From Stictocephala bisonia (taxonomy: Eukaryota > Arthropoda > Insecta > Hemiptera > Membracidae): a stretch of 64,000 nt of DNA. Positions 47,092 to 57,779 of the stretch are shown here, one piece after another. Under the pieces are notes generated by a model. That model worked only from the letters and a program-made list of their open reading frames with translations. It searched no databases and was not told the origin of the DNA. The stretch covers positions 62,001 through 126,000 of the forward strand of contig JAQJVL010000618.1 of assembly GCA_035578905.1 (NCBI GenBank). Direction: 5' to 3'. Each line of letters opens with the position of its first letter. Position 1 is the stretch's first letter. The position numbers and the translations under genes were made by a program.

Positions 47092-47300
47092 AAAAGGGCA
47101 TCAGCAAATTTATCTAAGAAAACAAACCCACTAACACCTGGCAGTAGTAAAAAAATAAAGAAACACAACAAGAAAGATCGCCACTTACCTGAAGAAAGCG
47201 CCAGTGGCACTGAAAATTTGTGTCTAAATATATATCTTCATTTGTTTACTTCTGCAAGGTGTTAGTGGACTTATCTTCTTAAGCAAGTTTGCTGATGCCT
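47092..47300. repeat. Inverted-end repeat with hammerhead-like motif
   Basis: The ends GGCATCAGCAAATTTATCTAAGAA and, inward from the right, GGCATCAGCAAACTTGCTTAAGAAG-like form imperfect inverted arms. The inner parts CCCACTAACACCTGGCAG and CTGCAAGGTGTTAGTGGAC also pair. A related piece occurs at 59315-59440. The centre carries CTGAAGA-hairpin-GAAAAT (47188-47217). Confidence 0.65.
47188..47217 (+). ncRNA. Hammerhead-like motif
   Basis: CCTGAAGA, A, AGCGCC, AGT, GGCACT, GAAAAT. The spacing is the same as in 46794-46823 although stem II has an entirely different sequence (one C-A mismatch). Preserved layout with changed stem sequence argues for a structured RNA rather than chance. Confidence 0.42.
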
Positions 47301-47374
47301 TATCTACCCTAGTATACTAATAAAAATCAAGTAAATAAATGGTTCCAAAGAATTGGAACAAACTTTCCCCCATA

Positions 47375-47613
47375 TTAACACGTTCACTGCGGGTGGCCCA
47401 GAGCTGAGGATCGCTCCAGGATGGAAGGTTATATTGTTTTTATCTAGTTTGGGTGCCTCTAATGTTACGTTTAGAGTGGTTCCAGTATGGAATATCTGTA
47501 GATTTTTTTCTTGTTGTGTTAATTTTATTACGTGTTTATGTTAGTGACATAGTATAGTTTTTCAGCATGAGGAGCTGGTTTTATTGATATTGGTCCCACA
47601 GTGAATGAGTTAA
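47375..47613. mobile_element. Short piggyBac-type MITE at TTAA
   Basis: The element is 47379-47609 (231 bp) with TTAA at both sides. Ends: CACGTTCACTGCGGGTGGCC and, inward from the right, CTCATTCACTGTGGGACC. The left terminus is shared with the piggyBac-like fragment at 23105. No ORF of interest. Confidence 0.8.
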
Positions 47614-47910
47614 ACACTAAAAAAATCTAAACTGAAAATTACCAGTTTGATTCCCAAATATGTTTTTTGCCATAACTCAAAACTAGTCAGGCTGGAGACA
47701 TGCAGTTTTTACTAAAATATTTTAAAATGTAATTCACATCTTTCCTGAAAATTTAATCAAAATCATTAGAGAACCGTTTTTGAGAAAATTCCATTTTTGT
47801 ATGTTTTTTGCCCATAAAAATAAAAAAAAAACTAAAACTTCAAAAAAGTGAATAAATGGTCTGGAGATATTAGCTACATACACCAACATACCAAATTTCA
47901 TAAAAATTTA

Positions 47911-48109
47911 TCCATCCGTTTGGTCTCCAGTGAACTGCATATACACATAGACAGACACACATACAGACACCAAACATTTTTTTTTAATAAAACACTTTTT
48001 TGGGTTCACGAGACCCTAAAATGGTTTGTACACTAACTTGTAAAAAAATTAGTTTTGGATGATCACAATACTTCCTCTATGCTAACGCAAATGAGAGAAA
48101 GTAAAAACA
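47911..48109 (+). repeat. Dispersed repeat, second copy of 44579-44781
   Basis: Nearly identical to 44579-44781. Here the matching block is preceded by further sequence (47640-47910) with the CATACCAAATTTCATAAAAA-type phrase common in non-autonomous elements, so the copy in Tigger is likely truncated on its left. Confidence 0.75.
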
Positions 48110-48645
48110 ATAATTTTCAAAGCTGTTTCAATAAATCAACCAGTTTCAACCTTTTGCTGACAAAACATGGCAGTCGAGACAATAATACAGACAACAGGAA
48201 AATAGCTGTTTTATAAAAACCAAACTGTATAAGAAAGTTATATTTCAATTATTTTTAAGCATTTGAAATAAAAGTGATGAGAAAAAATTCAGATCATGTT
48301 TGAGAAACATATTATTAACTTGGTTTTATACTTCAATGATGAATTTGTTCTGCTAAGTAAAATATAAAAATACTTCTAAAATGATTAAAAGTGGGTTTGG
48401 TCATTTTGGAAGGTCAGCCGTATTTAACAATGATACATAATTGTATTGCATAAATTTTGTGGGTCTATTCCATGTATTTATAGTCTAAAATAATATTTTT
48501 CCAAATATACTAGCACATGTTTATTTATGTGCTAAGATAAAGATATTTTGGCAACTAGTACATTAAATGTCTGCTCATTTTTTACAAGAATGTTTGTGTC
48601 ATACAGAAGTAATTATAAATTTAAACATAGATTAAAATAACTGAC
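48110..48645. other. AT-rich intron DNA
   Basis: No gene or clear repeat was recognised. It lies just downstream (transcript sense) of the first visible mib2 exon. Confidence 0.5.
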
Positions 48646-48800
48646 ACATTGTTTCCTTTGAGAGCGGCATGGTGAAGAATGTTAAAGCCTCGCTTATTGC
48701 GTATTGTGAAGTCAACTCCGTGAGTACTGCACAGCATGTCCACAATATCTACAGACTCCTTTCCTATGGCATCATGCAATGCAGTGTCACCATACGAGTC
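48646..48800 (-). CDS. mib2: mib2 exon: ankyrin repeat (most 5' visible exon)
   Basis: An exon of 155 nt on the minus strand, acceptor GTTATAG (AG at 48802-48801) and donor GT|GTCAGT. It reads [20 protein letters not shown], then [20 protein letters not shown] and two bases of a Val codon finished in exon 45492-45684. The patterns GDTPLH.AI and GFT.LHHASLKG are the MIB2/MIB1 ankyrin repeats. The first codon is taken as phase 0. The preceding exon, which should end an ankyrin repeat, was not found to the right; it may lie beyond 64 kb or be too short to spot. Confidence 0.9.
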
Positions 48801-48971
48801 CTATAACAATAATAAAATATGAATAGTGGAAAAATTAAATAAATACAGCTGAACACTATCTTTATTGAGTGGTATGAATTAAGCAGCATTAATCTGCTAT
48901 AGTTAAAAACATGCTTTACAGCTTAGATTTTTTCAATAGCAATTGTTGCAGGTTTCTAAGGATTCTGGAAG

Positions 48972-49319
48972 TACAGTACACTTTTGATACTCCGACATTT
49001 ACTAGTCCGACACGTTTGGTAGTCCGACGCCACATCAGATGACGTACTGTACACTTAATACTGTATGTAATAAACCTTACTGTATTACTGTACAAATGTT
49101 GTATAATTTCTTTGCTTACATTTATTCAATTGTGTTGTCAGCCTCATTTTATCACGGCTGATAGCGCGGAAATTCTAAGAAGGGTGTACGTACTGCATTA
49201 AGTTTATCTTAGAAATCATAATTCTCGTGAATTACAATGGACATTTGGTAATCCGACGTTTTTGTTAATCCGACACACCGTCGGTCCCTTAACTGTCGGA
49301 TTATCAAGATTATACTGTA
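48972..49319. mobile_element. Tigger/pogo-type MITE at TA
   Basis: The element is 48974-49317 (344 bp), TA at both sides. Ends CAGTACACTTTTGATACTCC and, inward from the right, CAGTATAATCTTGATAATCC. Internal ATCCGAC repeats are typical of the family. It is inserted 173 bp upstream (transcript sense) of the exon at 48646-48800. Confidence 0.87.
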
Positions 49320-49831
49320 TTATAGGACTCTTCACTTTGAAACTAAACTGATACTCAGCTGGTTTAGCCCCATTTTTTTAGTGATGCATGTTTGGGCCTC
49401 AGGGCTATTTTGGACGCTTGAGAATTTAAGTGACTTGTGGGAAGATCGGTGGGGTGTGAGGACGAGTGAGAGCCACTAAAAAGGAAAAAAATAGTAAAGC
49501 ATGTCTCAAACTCAATTTATATGGCACAATGATATTATTAAATAAAATGATTCCTTTAAAACAGTAACATGATGTCAACATGCTGTTAGACAGAGAATGT
49601 TAGATAAAATTAAAGAACCAAAACCACTGTGGCATTAGATAAAAAAATCAGTATGAATTTGGCATTATAAATGTAGGTTTTTTTCCCAAATCATTCACGA
49701 CCATTTTTTCAGGAAGTATGTGCATACTTCATTGTTACTATAATTTGTTTAATAAAAATTGTTGAAGTGTGAAATCTGAAAGAGTAAAATACTGTTTTTT
49801 TCTTTATTTCCAATATAAGGTATATGGTATA
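49320..49831. other. AT-rich non-coding DNA
   Basis: No recognised gene. It is probably mib2 intron or 5' flank. Confidence 0.45.
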
Positions 49832-50758
49832 TACAAGGTGAGGTCAAAAAATTCCCAGAATCAATGTCCAGAGACACACAGCGTGGTTGCCTCTGGGAAT
49901 TTTTTGTTGTCTTATCAACTAGTACTACTCCTGGAGAAAGGATATGGGGCAGCAGGAGTATCGCTCAGCAGCCATTGTTCTCCCAAGAAGAACGCTTTTC
50001 ATGTATTTGCATGTTTACATTGTCGCTTTTTGAAAATTGATTTAAAAACATCTAAAAAACATAAAATTTTGTGTTTTACTTCAAAAGTCATCTTCTGAGA
50101 CACTTAAAATGTTAATTCAAATGTATGGAGTTGATGTGACGAAAAAATGGATCAAACATATTTGTGAAAGTCGCATTAACATTGAAGCTGACTCTCGCAG
50201 CAAACGCCTTTCAACAGCAACCACAGATGACAAAATTGAACAAATTTGGCAAACAGTCCATGCAAACTGAAGAATAACAAATGATGAAATCCCAAATGAG
50301 GTAAATTTAACCACACAAAAGTTCTTAGGTGCTTATAAGATGTCATTAGGAAACAGCCTGAAAAATGAGCAGAAAATAATCATATTTTTCTGCATGACAA
50401 TACTTCTGCACATTGATTCTCGTTAGTACGTAACTACCTAGTCAAGCACTGTGTTACCACGCTAAAACATCCTCCCTACTCGTTTGACCTCATGCCAGCC
50501 AATTTTTTCCTGTTCACACGGTGAAAACATTGATATAAGGAAAAGGATTTGCAGGTGCGATTGTCAGGAAAAATGCGACAAAAGTATTGAAATAAAGTTT
50601 AAAAAATAATTGTCCAAAGTGTTTTGAACATCTGTATGATCGTAGGGACAAGTGTATTGCTAGGAGAGTATATTGAAGAGAAATATGTATGTAAGTTTTA
50701 TCTTTGTCCAATAAATCCATTTAAACCGATTCCGGGAACTTTTTGTCTATATCTCGTA
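49832..50758 (+). mobile_element. Mariner element (DD34D-like), dead
   Basis: The element is 49834-50756, TA at both sides. Inverted ends: CAAGGTGAGGTCAAAAAATT and, inward from the right, CGAGATATAGACAAAAAGTT. The transposase survives as pieces: KKWIKHICESRINIEADSRS, KRLSTATTDDKIEQIWQTV, then HDNTSAH in the DDE region and LKHPPYSFDLMPANFFLF. The usual third catalytic Asp position reads Asn in PANFFLF where family members have PCDFFLF. Several stops and deletions. A small hairpin (AATTCCCAGA...TCTGGGAATT) lies near the left end. Confidence 0.82.
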
Positions 50759-51470
50759 GTATTCAAGATGAAAATATTCTTTATTTCTATAAAATGTACA
50801 TATGTCAACAAATAGTGTCATTACAATAGGCATTAAAAAGAATCACTTACACATAATAAAATCAACTTGAGCTTTTTACACATAAAAATTTAATTTAACT
50901 AACTAAAATATAATATTATGCTACTAGAGATCAGCTTCATGTGTATGCTTTTATTGCCTAGCTACCTAATTCAAACCTATTGGAGATTTTCCCTTTTTCT
51001 ACTTTCCTTATTTTATATTTTTTTTAAATCATCAAAAGAGTATAGCATTACATGTATCAGGTATTCTTTTAAATTACATTTATTTAAATTATTTCCTAGA
51101 CAAATTTTCTTGGAAGATTATACACATAATTTGTTCCAATAAACTTTGCTTTCTTTTTGTAATATACTAAGTTTAAACTTATTTAATCTGGTGTCATTAT
51201 GTATGAATAATTTAAAGTAATAATTGATCTTCGCCATTTTTAATGTAGATAACGGTGTTAAAAATATAGAGAGGCATACATTAAACTAAAAAATATAATA
51301 TATAATATAAAATAAAAATATAGAGAGGCCTATGGTATTGTTAATATTTTTGCATCACAAAAAAATTATTTTACCCAGTTCCCTCCCTTTAATCTGTATA
51401 TAATTCTTAATGCCTAGTTTTGTTGAATTAGGATTCTATATAAACTTTTATTTTTTATTTTTGCTCCATA
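50759..51470. other. AT-rich non-coding DNA
   Basis: No gene was recognised. There is a small local duplication of 'AAAATATAGAGAGGC' at about 51262 and 51318. Confidence 0.45.
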
Positions 51471-53456
51471 TACAGTGTCCCAAAAGTCAACGTCCAAACT
51501 TCACAGGCTTGTTGTATGGATCATTTCCAACAAAAAATTTCATTTATGGGTTTATCATATTGTTAATTAATAGTTGCCGAGCTATTGACTTTTTAAATAT
51601 TTTTTAAAATATGCCCCCTGATAAAATAATTCCCTGATACAAAGCTGACAACCACGACAATTTCTCCTTAGAGAATGAAAAGATTGTTCATTATTCTTAA
51701 TTATGTTGGTAACTGATATTCATTGTCTTAGTTCATCTTGTGTATGGGAATCAGAAGAAAACACCAATTCCTTGTAGCATCTCCACAAAAATCAATCCTT
51801 GGAGTTTAGATCAGGTGATCTGGCCAGCCATTCTATGGTTCCTCGTCTTCCAATCCAGCAATTTTTGAATTTGGCATTTAGATAGAGACTTCATGAGAAT
51901 AATGGGCTGGAGTCCCATCACATTGAAACCAAATATTTTCACATATGCCAAATGTAACATCTTCAAGGATTTCTCTAAGGTTGTTTCGCAGAAAGTTAAA
52001 ATAATTCGCTCCATTCGGTCTACCTGGCAACTCAAATGGCCCAACTAATTTGCCTTTAACGATACAAGCCCACATGTTTATTCCAAACTAGTGCTGAAAG
52101 TGATCATTTCTTATTACTTTAGGGTTTTCATATGACCAATAAACAATGTGTGTTGTGATCATTGCAAATTCTTCTTCTTTTGATAAAACTTTCATCAGTC
52201 CACAAAATGTTATTGAAAACCCCAGGATGAACATAATTTCTTCTAAGCATCTCTCTACAAAAGCGCACTCTTCTAGCATGATCTGTGGGTAGAAGAGATT
52301 GAACTCACTGCATATGATAAGGATATAACTAGTAACTTTTAAGGCTCTGGTGAACTGATGAACTTGGTATGGCAGTCTGTCTGGATAAACAGTGGACACT
52401 TGTAGTTGGATCTTCTTCTATCATATTTACAATTATTTCATCATAATTATTGTTAATACGGGTTCTGCCTAACCTCTCAGAATGTCCAGGAATCTTACCC
52501 TCCTGATAAGACCTATAATTATGATCATATAGTATTATGATAAGATACACAAATACTATATAATCAGGGAACCGTTCTCTGTTAAGATACCTAACTTTAT
52601 ATTCCCTTGCAACAGCACAGGCATTTCCGTTACAAAGACCATACAAAAATGCACGTCTTTGAAAAATATTCCTCATAGAGAAATACCCTAACAGTGTAAG
52701 ACATGTCATAATACAAACAGAAACACTTAAAAAACAAACGTGAAATAAAAAAATTGATTATTTCACCAAAAAACACTCAAAAGACTGTTAATGAAAATTT
52801 TCAACATTGTACTGATATCAAATATTCAATGTTTATTAATACCCATCTGGTTAACAATAAAACATCTACTCCAACACAACACCTGATTTGTTTTGTGTGT
52901 TATTAACAGCTGATTTTGTTTATAGGGCCCTGATATTGGTGTGATTATTTGTAATGTACTGCAGGAGACTAAACAAGTTTAACACATCAATGTAAAGGGT
53001 TTAACAATTATTTACTTAGTAAAATTATAATATCAGCACAAAATATGAGTTTTAATAGCAGTTACATTATTGCTCTAGCCTTTTTGAAATGACTTGTTAG
53101 CTTTGTCCATGCATAAAACTTCCGTGAAGAAGCCCCACAACGCGAGGGTGGACAAGTGGCCAGCCCACAAAAAACGTGTACTTATTTTGAAACACACAGC
53201 AATTCTCAAAAGAAGCTAACGAATTCGTTAATGGGTAAGTATTTTTGAATTCTGCATTAATTAGTGAAGTTTTAAAGATATTTGGGCATTAGCTTAGGGT
53301 AAAAATACATTTGCAGTCACCGTTTGAATGCAGTAGTAACTTTATTTGAAGTTCAAAAAATAAAGTTTAAACACTACTAATTTATGTTTTTAACATACCG
53401 AAATGCCATATAACAAGCCTGTGAAGTTTGGACGTCGACTTTTGGGACACCCTGTA
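51471..53456 (-). mobile_element. Mariner-like element (copy 2), both ends present
   Basis: The element is 51473-53454 (1,982 bp), TA at both sides. Long inverted ends of about 43 bp: CAGTGTCCCAAAAGTCAACG on the left and, inward from the right, CAGGGTGTCCCAAAAGTCGA, both continuing into CGTCCAAACTTCACAGGCTTGT. It encodes a transposase on the minus strand (51640-52709). Compared with it, copy 1 at 12331-16093 is rearranged. Confidence 0.87.
51640..52709 (-). pseudogene. Mariner-like (IS630-Tc1-mariner) transposase
   Basis: The Met at 52709 opens a frame with AFLYGLCNGNACAVAREY, matching the DUF4817-type N-terminal helix-turn-helix domain, then PGHSERLGRTR and EIIVNMIEEDPTTSVHCLSR. A frame change near 52390 leads to QIMLEECAFVERCLEEIMFI, then ITFCGLMKVLSK, then NMWACIVKGKLVGPFELPG, FQCDGTPAHYSHE (second catalytic Asp) and a C-terminal end near 51640. 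At least two frameshifts. The reaction was TA-targeted cut-and-paste. Confidence 0.8.
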
Positions 53457-54646
53457 AATTAGGAGTGTGCGAGTAGCTAAAAATTCGAGTTTTTATTGTG
53501 TTTTCAAAAAACTCAAACTCGACTGAAGATTTAAAAAAACTTGAAATAAATCGAGACGAGTTTTGCCATATCTTTGAGCGTAGAACATCCCATTTGTATA
53601 ATAATAGATTATAAAGATAAGTATTTTATGTAGGCAACTGTATTTAAAATGTGATCATTATATTGTATTCTTAACCGGATATGTTATCACGATGTATTCA
53701 GATTCGTGATTCATGCACACCAATCTCGAACGTACGGCCATGTCGATTACGGTGAAAAGTATTCTCGTTATTTATAAAGAAGGCACGTCCAAATAAGCTG
53801 TCACTAGTTATTCATACAAAACGTGATAACTGATCACAAAGAATTAGTTATTGAACCGTTTCAAAACTTCGTTACATAACTCTTACCAACATTTGAAATT
53901 AACAGTTGCATTTATTTCAGGTCCATCTTTTAAAAGTTCATGACTAAAACCATTCTAAGACTGACAATTTAGGACAGAGTTCATTAAATCGTGTTCAATC
54001 TGTAACAGAAAATACGCAAGGAGCGTAAACTACTGAAATTGAAAAGCTATAATAATTTGAGATAGAATCCCAAGGCGAGAGCCACAGCTACTGGGCGGGT
54101 TGCAGGTGGCGGATAGCAAACGTTCCACCTTATCTTTGACGAGGTGGACAACTGCAAATAAGGGGCAACCCCAATAAGCAGTCCCGGACCGAGGTCTGCA
54201 GGGGCAGATGAGGTGTGCAGCTGACGGGATTAGTGACCCCACAGACCCTGAACTCAACGCCACACCCAACACACACAAGTACATGACAATGTCTCAGGGG
54301 CTAGAAGTAGGTATGGAGCCGCCAAACTGCGGGTACCATGACCCCCAGGGCTCTTGAGGGTACAGTTGTTAAAACCGGGATGGCACACAGGGCTGCCAGA
54401 TAGTACAGGGGCCCGACCTGGCCTCACCAACATGTGGTGGCTGCCCTATCAGCTGGTGAAAATCCCAATCCTGTTTACATTGCCAGTTGGTGACTGGATG
54501 GGACCGTGTACACAGGCTAGGGGGGCACTTCCGAGGCCACAGGAGCTCTTGGGGGCGTGGATATGCTTTGGCAAAAGGATTAGGGATGGCTCTTGGGACA
54601 TCGACACTGACACACACAATACATACACAAACTCTCTTACAGAACA

Positions 54647-55830
54647 GTGAGTGGAACAGCGAAAGAAAAAGTCTCAAATGTGCCAGAAGTGACTGAGCAG
54701 CCCAGCTCAGTGGTGGAGGCAGACAAGGGCGGCGAGTCTTCGGATCCTGCCCAGTCTGGCAGCATTAGGACCACGCAGGAGACTTTTGAGACTTTTGCAC
54801 GTGAGTCTCAGGCCCACATGGATGAGGATGAGTCTCTCTCATCCTCTCCACAACCTCCCTCCCTAGAGGTGCAAGCCCTGCAGAAATGCGTGGACTCGCT
54901 GAATCTGGGGGAGGAGGGGGAGGGAATAGTGGCTCAGGATCCGGGGAAACCTGGACCTGGAACACTGGCAGATCCTCCGGGCAAGAGGAAAAGGCCCAGT
55001 GGGACAGAGAAAAGGAGAAGGAGGGCGAAAGCCGGAGATCTGGTGCCGGAGGCAACAGGGAACCAGACGGGCACTGGGGGCAACCTACAGTGCACGTCAG
55101 GGAACCCAGCTAAGGGCCGGAAAACTGGCACTAAGCGTAGTAGGGACGATTTGTCGGACCAACCAGGCTTAAAAGCCTCCCTGATGGGAGAGGGGACCCA
55201 GGGTCAACCTAGGAAAAAGCCTAGGCCCCAGGGAACCACTCCAAAATCTGTAAAAGAAGAGAAGCGCCCGAAGGCTTCTTATACCAGAGTGGCAGAGATT
55301 GGTCTGAGGGTGGCTATCGTAAGAGAGGGCTTCCCTCTGTCAAAAATTGTTTAGGAAGCACAGCTCCAGGACATACAGGTTCCCGTGGGCTCGGAGGTGG
55401 ACAGGCTCTTTGGAGGGGACTGGTTGCCGAAAATCCGAGACACGTACCTGTCGAAGGGTGCTGTCGTGGTGGTCTGTGAAGACCAGTCCACTGTGGACTG
55501 GGTGAAGAACATCACTCCTGAGATCATGTTATGGGAGGGATCCATACTGAAGGTAGTAGGTATGGATGCACTTCCGACCTTCAAGAAGATATTTCTCTGG
55601 GTCCCGGGTCCCCCAGCGAGTACAGAGACTTATCTGAAACGACTCTCATCTGAACCCATGCCTCAAGACTGAGTTGTGGAGGACACTGGACCGCAAGGAG
55701 ACACCTACGGATGTCAGACTTGTGGTCACAGTGGACTCTGCCTCACTGGGGGTCATGGAAGCCCAGCAGAGGAAGCTATACTGCAGAGTCTGCATGGATA
55801 CGTTCATTCTGCCCGCAGGAAACTCCTCTC
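54647..55830 (+). pseudogene. LINE ORF1 with DUF4780-like domain
   Basis: The frame runs from 54647 with one stop (TAG 55352-55354) to 55672, then shifts by one near 55660 and goes on to about 55830. The first 230 codons are low-complexity, rich in Gly, Pro, Lys and Glu. The C-terminal half reads LPKIRDTYLSKGAVVVVCED, STVDWVKNITPEIMLWEGSI, LKVVGMDALPTFKKIFLWVP and, after the shift, DVRLVVTVDSASLGVMEAQQ. This pattern (alternating strands and WxxG/WVPG) is that of DUF4780, common in ORF1-type proteins of arthropod LINEs. Base composition is clearly more GC-rich than the surroundings. Confidence 0.75.
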
Positions 55831-56006
55831 AATAAGATGGTGAGTACTCAGATAGATGTAGGGTTAGGGCTTGATCTTTTAGGCACTAACTTTCGTTGTT
55901 TGAGTTTCAGGGAAAGCTAGAGTCTCGACGGTAGAGACAAGGAGAGGCTTGGGCTACCCAGAGGAAGAGGGGGACCGAGGACCAAAGTGCTAGGCTGGAG
56001 GAAATA

Positions 56007-57396
56007 GTGAGTTTTTTACAAGCCAACCTCAATCATAATATTGAGGCCTCTACTATACTAGCTAGAACTATAAGAGACAGAGGGGTCAATGTTGCTCTGA
56101 TTCAGGAACCATGGATTCGGGATAACTGTATCAAGGGTCTGAACATTCCTACATATAGCCTCTATGGAGGATTAGGTGGGCTGAAACCGCTGGCAGCCAT
56201 TTTGGTTGCAGGCGTAGATAGTTGACTCATACAGGAGTTCTGTGGAGGAGAGGTGGTTGCAGTGTTAATTAAACTGCAGGAAAGCAATGAAGTGGGGAGG
56301 AAACTGGTGGTTGCATCGGTATACCTCCCATACGACAGGACAATCCTCCCACCATCTCTCTGGTGATGGTGGCGTTGGTGGATTACTGCCGGAGCGGGAA
56401 CCTTGAGCTAGTGGTCGGCTGCGACTCCAACTCTCACAACGAGGTTTGGGGAAATAGTGACACGAACAAGAGAGGCCTTGCTCTTGCAGAATACCTTGGA
56501 GGGACCGACCTTTTGGTACTCAATAAGGGTAATCTCCCAACCTTTTCTAATATTATAAGGAGGGAGGTTATAGACATAACTATGGCCTCAGCCTCAATGT
56601 TCTACGACATTAGGGGCTGGGAAGTTTCGCAGGAACCCTCATTGTCAGACCACATACACATCTGTTTGTGCTTGAGGGCCAGACAACACAAAGGGCGTAC
56701 AGAAATCCCAGTCTGACAGACTGGGCCTCTTACTCAGTGGAACTCTCTGACAGAGTGGATCTAATTCCTAAAGGCCAGATTCAATCTGGACTGGATCTAG
56801 AGAAGAGAGTGGGATTCCTTACGGCGGCCGTAATCACCTCTTATGAGAATAACTGCCCTTTGAAGGTACAAAGGGATGCTCGAGGCCGGAGATGGTCTCA
56901 TGAATTGGAGGACCGTCGAAGGAGAACCAGAAGGCTCCTTGGCAGGGCCAACAGATCCGGTAGTGATGCGGACTGGTTGGCCTACCGGGAGTCTCTAAGA
57001 AACTATAGACAAGAGGTTCGTAGATTCTCCAGGATATCCTGGAGAGACTTTTGTACCTCTATAGAGACGACCTCAGTGATGTCTAGGCTTCACAAAGCGT
57101 CCATGAAGATAATAACCATACATGGATTGTACATTCAAGAAGTAATCCTGCATGCTCATCAACGAGGCCTCCAAACAGGAAAAGATCTCCACCCCTACAA
57201 TACCCGTCAAGCAACTAACTATGTTCTACCCTCACATTGTACAGCACTCTATGAAGAAAAACCATCCTACATTGGCAGAAAACTATGGAACACACAACCA
57301 GCCGCAGCCAAAGGTCTGAAGCTATGTGTGCTCAAGAGAGAACTTCACGACTTCCTCATAAACCATCCATGCTACACTCTTGAAGAATTCCTGTAA
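56007..57396 (+). pseudogene. LINE ORF2 remnant: endonuclease fused to foreign C-terminus
   Basis: Segments 56007-56225, 56363-56716 and 56668-57396 are in three frames. Endonuclease motifs: FLQANLNHNIEASTILA, VNVALIQEPWIRD, LELVVGCDSNSHNEVWGN, IDITMAS and EPSLSDHIHI. The linker runs RRRRTRRLLGRANRSGSDAD to ISWRDFCTSIETTSVMSRLH. Immediately afterwards, without a stop, it changes to MKIITIHGLYIQEVILHAH, LHPYNTRQATNYVLPSH and KPSYIGRKLWN, ending LINHPCYTLEEFL, which is the C-terminal end of CR1-like ORF2 proteins. The whole RT domain is missing between them. Confidence 0.78.
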
Positions 57397-57584
57397 GCGT
57401 GTAAAGAATGGACACTTACAGGAATTCTGCTGTCACTATGACACTATTACCATTCTTGAAGAATGTGTCAATAAAGAATATTGTCTATTGACTACCAAAT
57501 TCAACCGGCCAATCGCCCATGCCCGGTTACGTAACTGTCCATTCTGCTTACTTGTCAGGATCTTCAATCCACCTACCTACCATT

Positions 57585-57725
57585 CCATACGGAGGGCTAG
57601 CAGGGCCGACGGGGACACGGGTCTGGAGTCAGGTGGAAGCTACGAAGTACCATCTCATCCGGAGGGCTCACAGGGCAGACAGGGACACGGGTCTGGAGCC
57701 AGGCGGAAGTTACGAAGCTGTTTAG
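57585..57725. repeat. Two-copy tandem repeat of about 69 bp
   Basis: A GGAGGGCTMRCAGGGC...GGGACACGGGTCTGGAG...GGMGGAAGYTACGAAG unit occurs twice (about 57590 and 57659). It follows directly after the LINE 3' end and is unlike the surrounding AT-rich DNA. Confidence 0.7.
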
Positions 57726-57779
57726 AGAAACATGTTAGAAGACTTTTTCTAAACAAAATACGACGAATTTAGAGATTCG

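Larger units (their letters stand above)
4382..48800 (-). other. mib2: Partial mib2 gene (five visible exons, 44.4 kb)
   Basis: This entry marks the span of the mind bomb gene on the minus strand. Exon lengths are 155, 193, 156, 173 and 212 nt, and intron phases are 2, 0, 0 and 2, so all five join in one frame with no internal stop, giving about 296 residues. The order is ankyrin repeats, then an acidic linker, then RING, as in MIB2 and MIB1. The wording of the repeats (SKARHLVDVKKDDGF, DEEEDTALHV, VAIAVACYL) and of the RING is closer to MIB2 than to MIB1. That judgement is from memory of the families and no alignment was run. Introns are about 3.0, 16.4, 11.3 and 12.9 kb and hold the transposons and the 42-bp minisatellite. 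Both the 5' and 3' parts of the gene are missing from the window. Confidence 0.85.
54061..57500 (+). mobile_element. Chimeric LINE: R1/jockey-like 5' part joined to CR1-like 3' end
   Basis: A GC-rich 5' UTR (about 54061-54646, including GGGTTGCAGGTGGCGGATAG) precedes ORF1 with a DUF4780-like domain and an ORF2 endonuclease of the R1/jockey type. At about 57090, just where the reverse transcriptase should begin, the sequence passes in frame into the C-terminal end of a CR1-like ORF2. A short UTR with AATAAAG near 57470 follows. The reverse transcriptase itself is absent. Borders are approximate. Confidence 0.75.

Noticed and set aside
4382..48800. Assignment to mib1 instead of mib2
   Set aside because: The SKARHLVD...KKDDGF, DEEEDTALHV, VAIAVACYL and CVVCSEL...CEEC...MKKCIQC blocks resemble MIB2 more than MIB1 as I remember them. 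A formal alignment would be needed to exclude mib1 fully.
54765..55131. Minus-strand Pro/Ser-rich open frames
   Set aside because: Shadows of the GC-rich LINE ORF1 on the plus strand.
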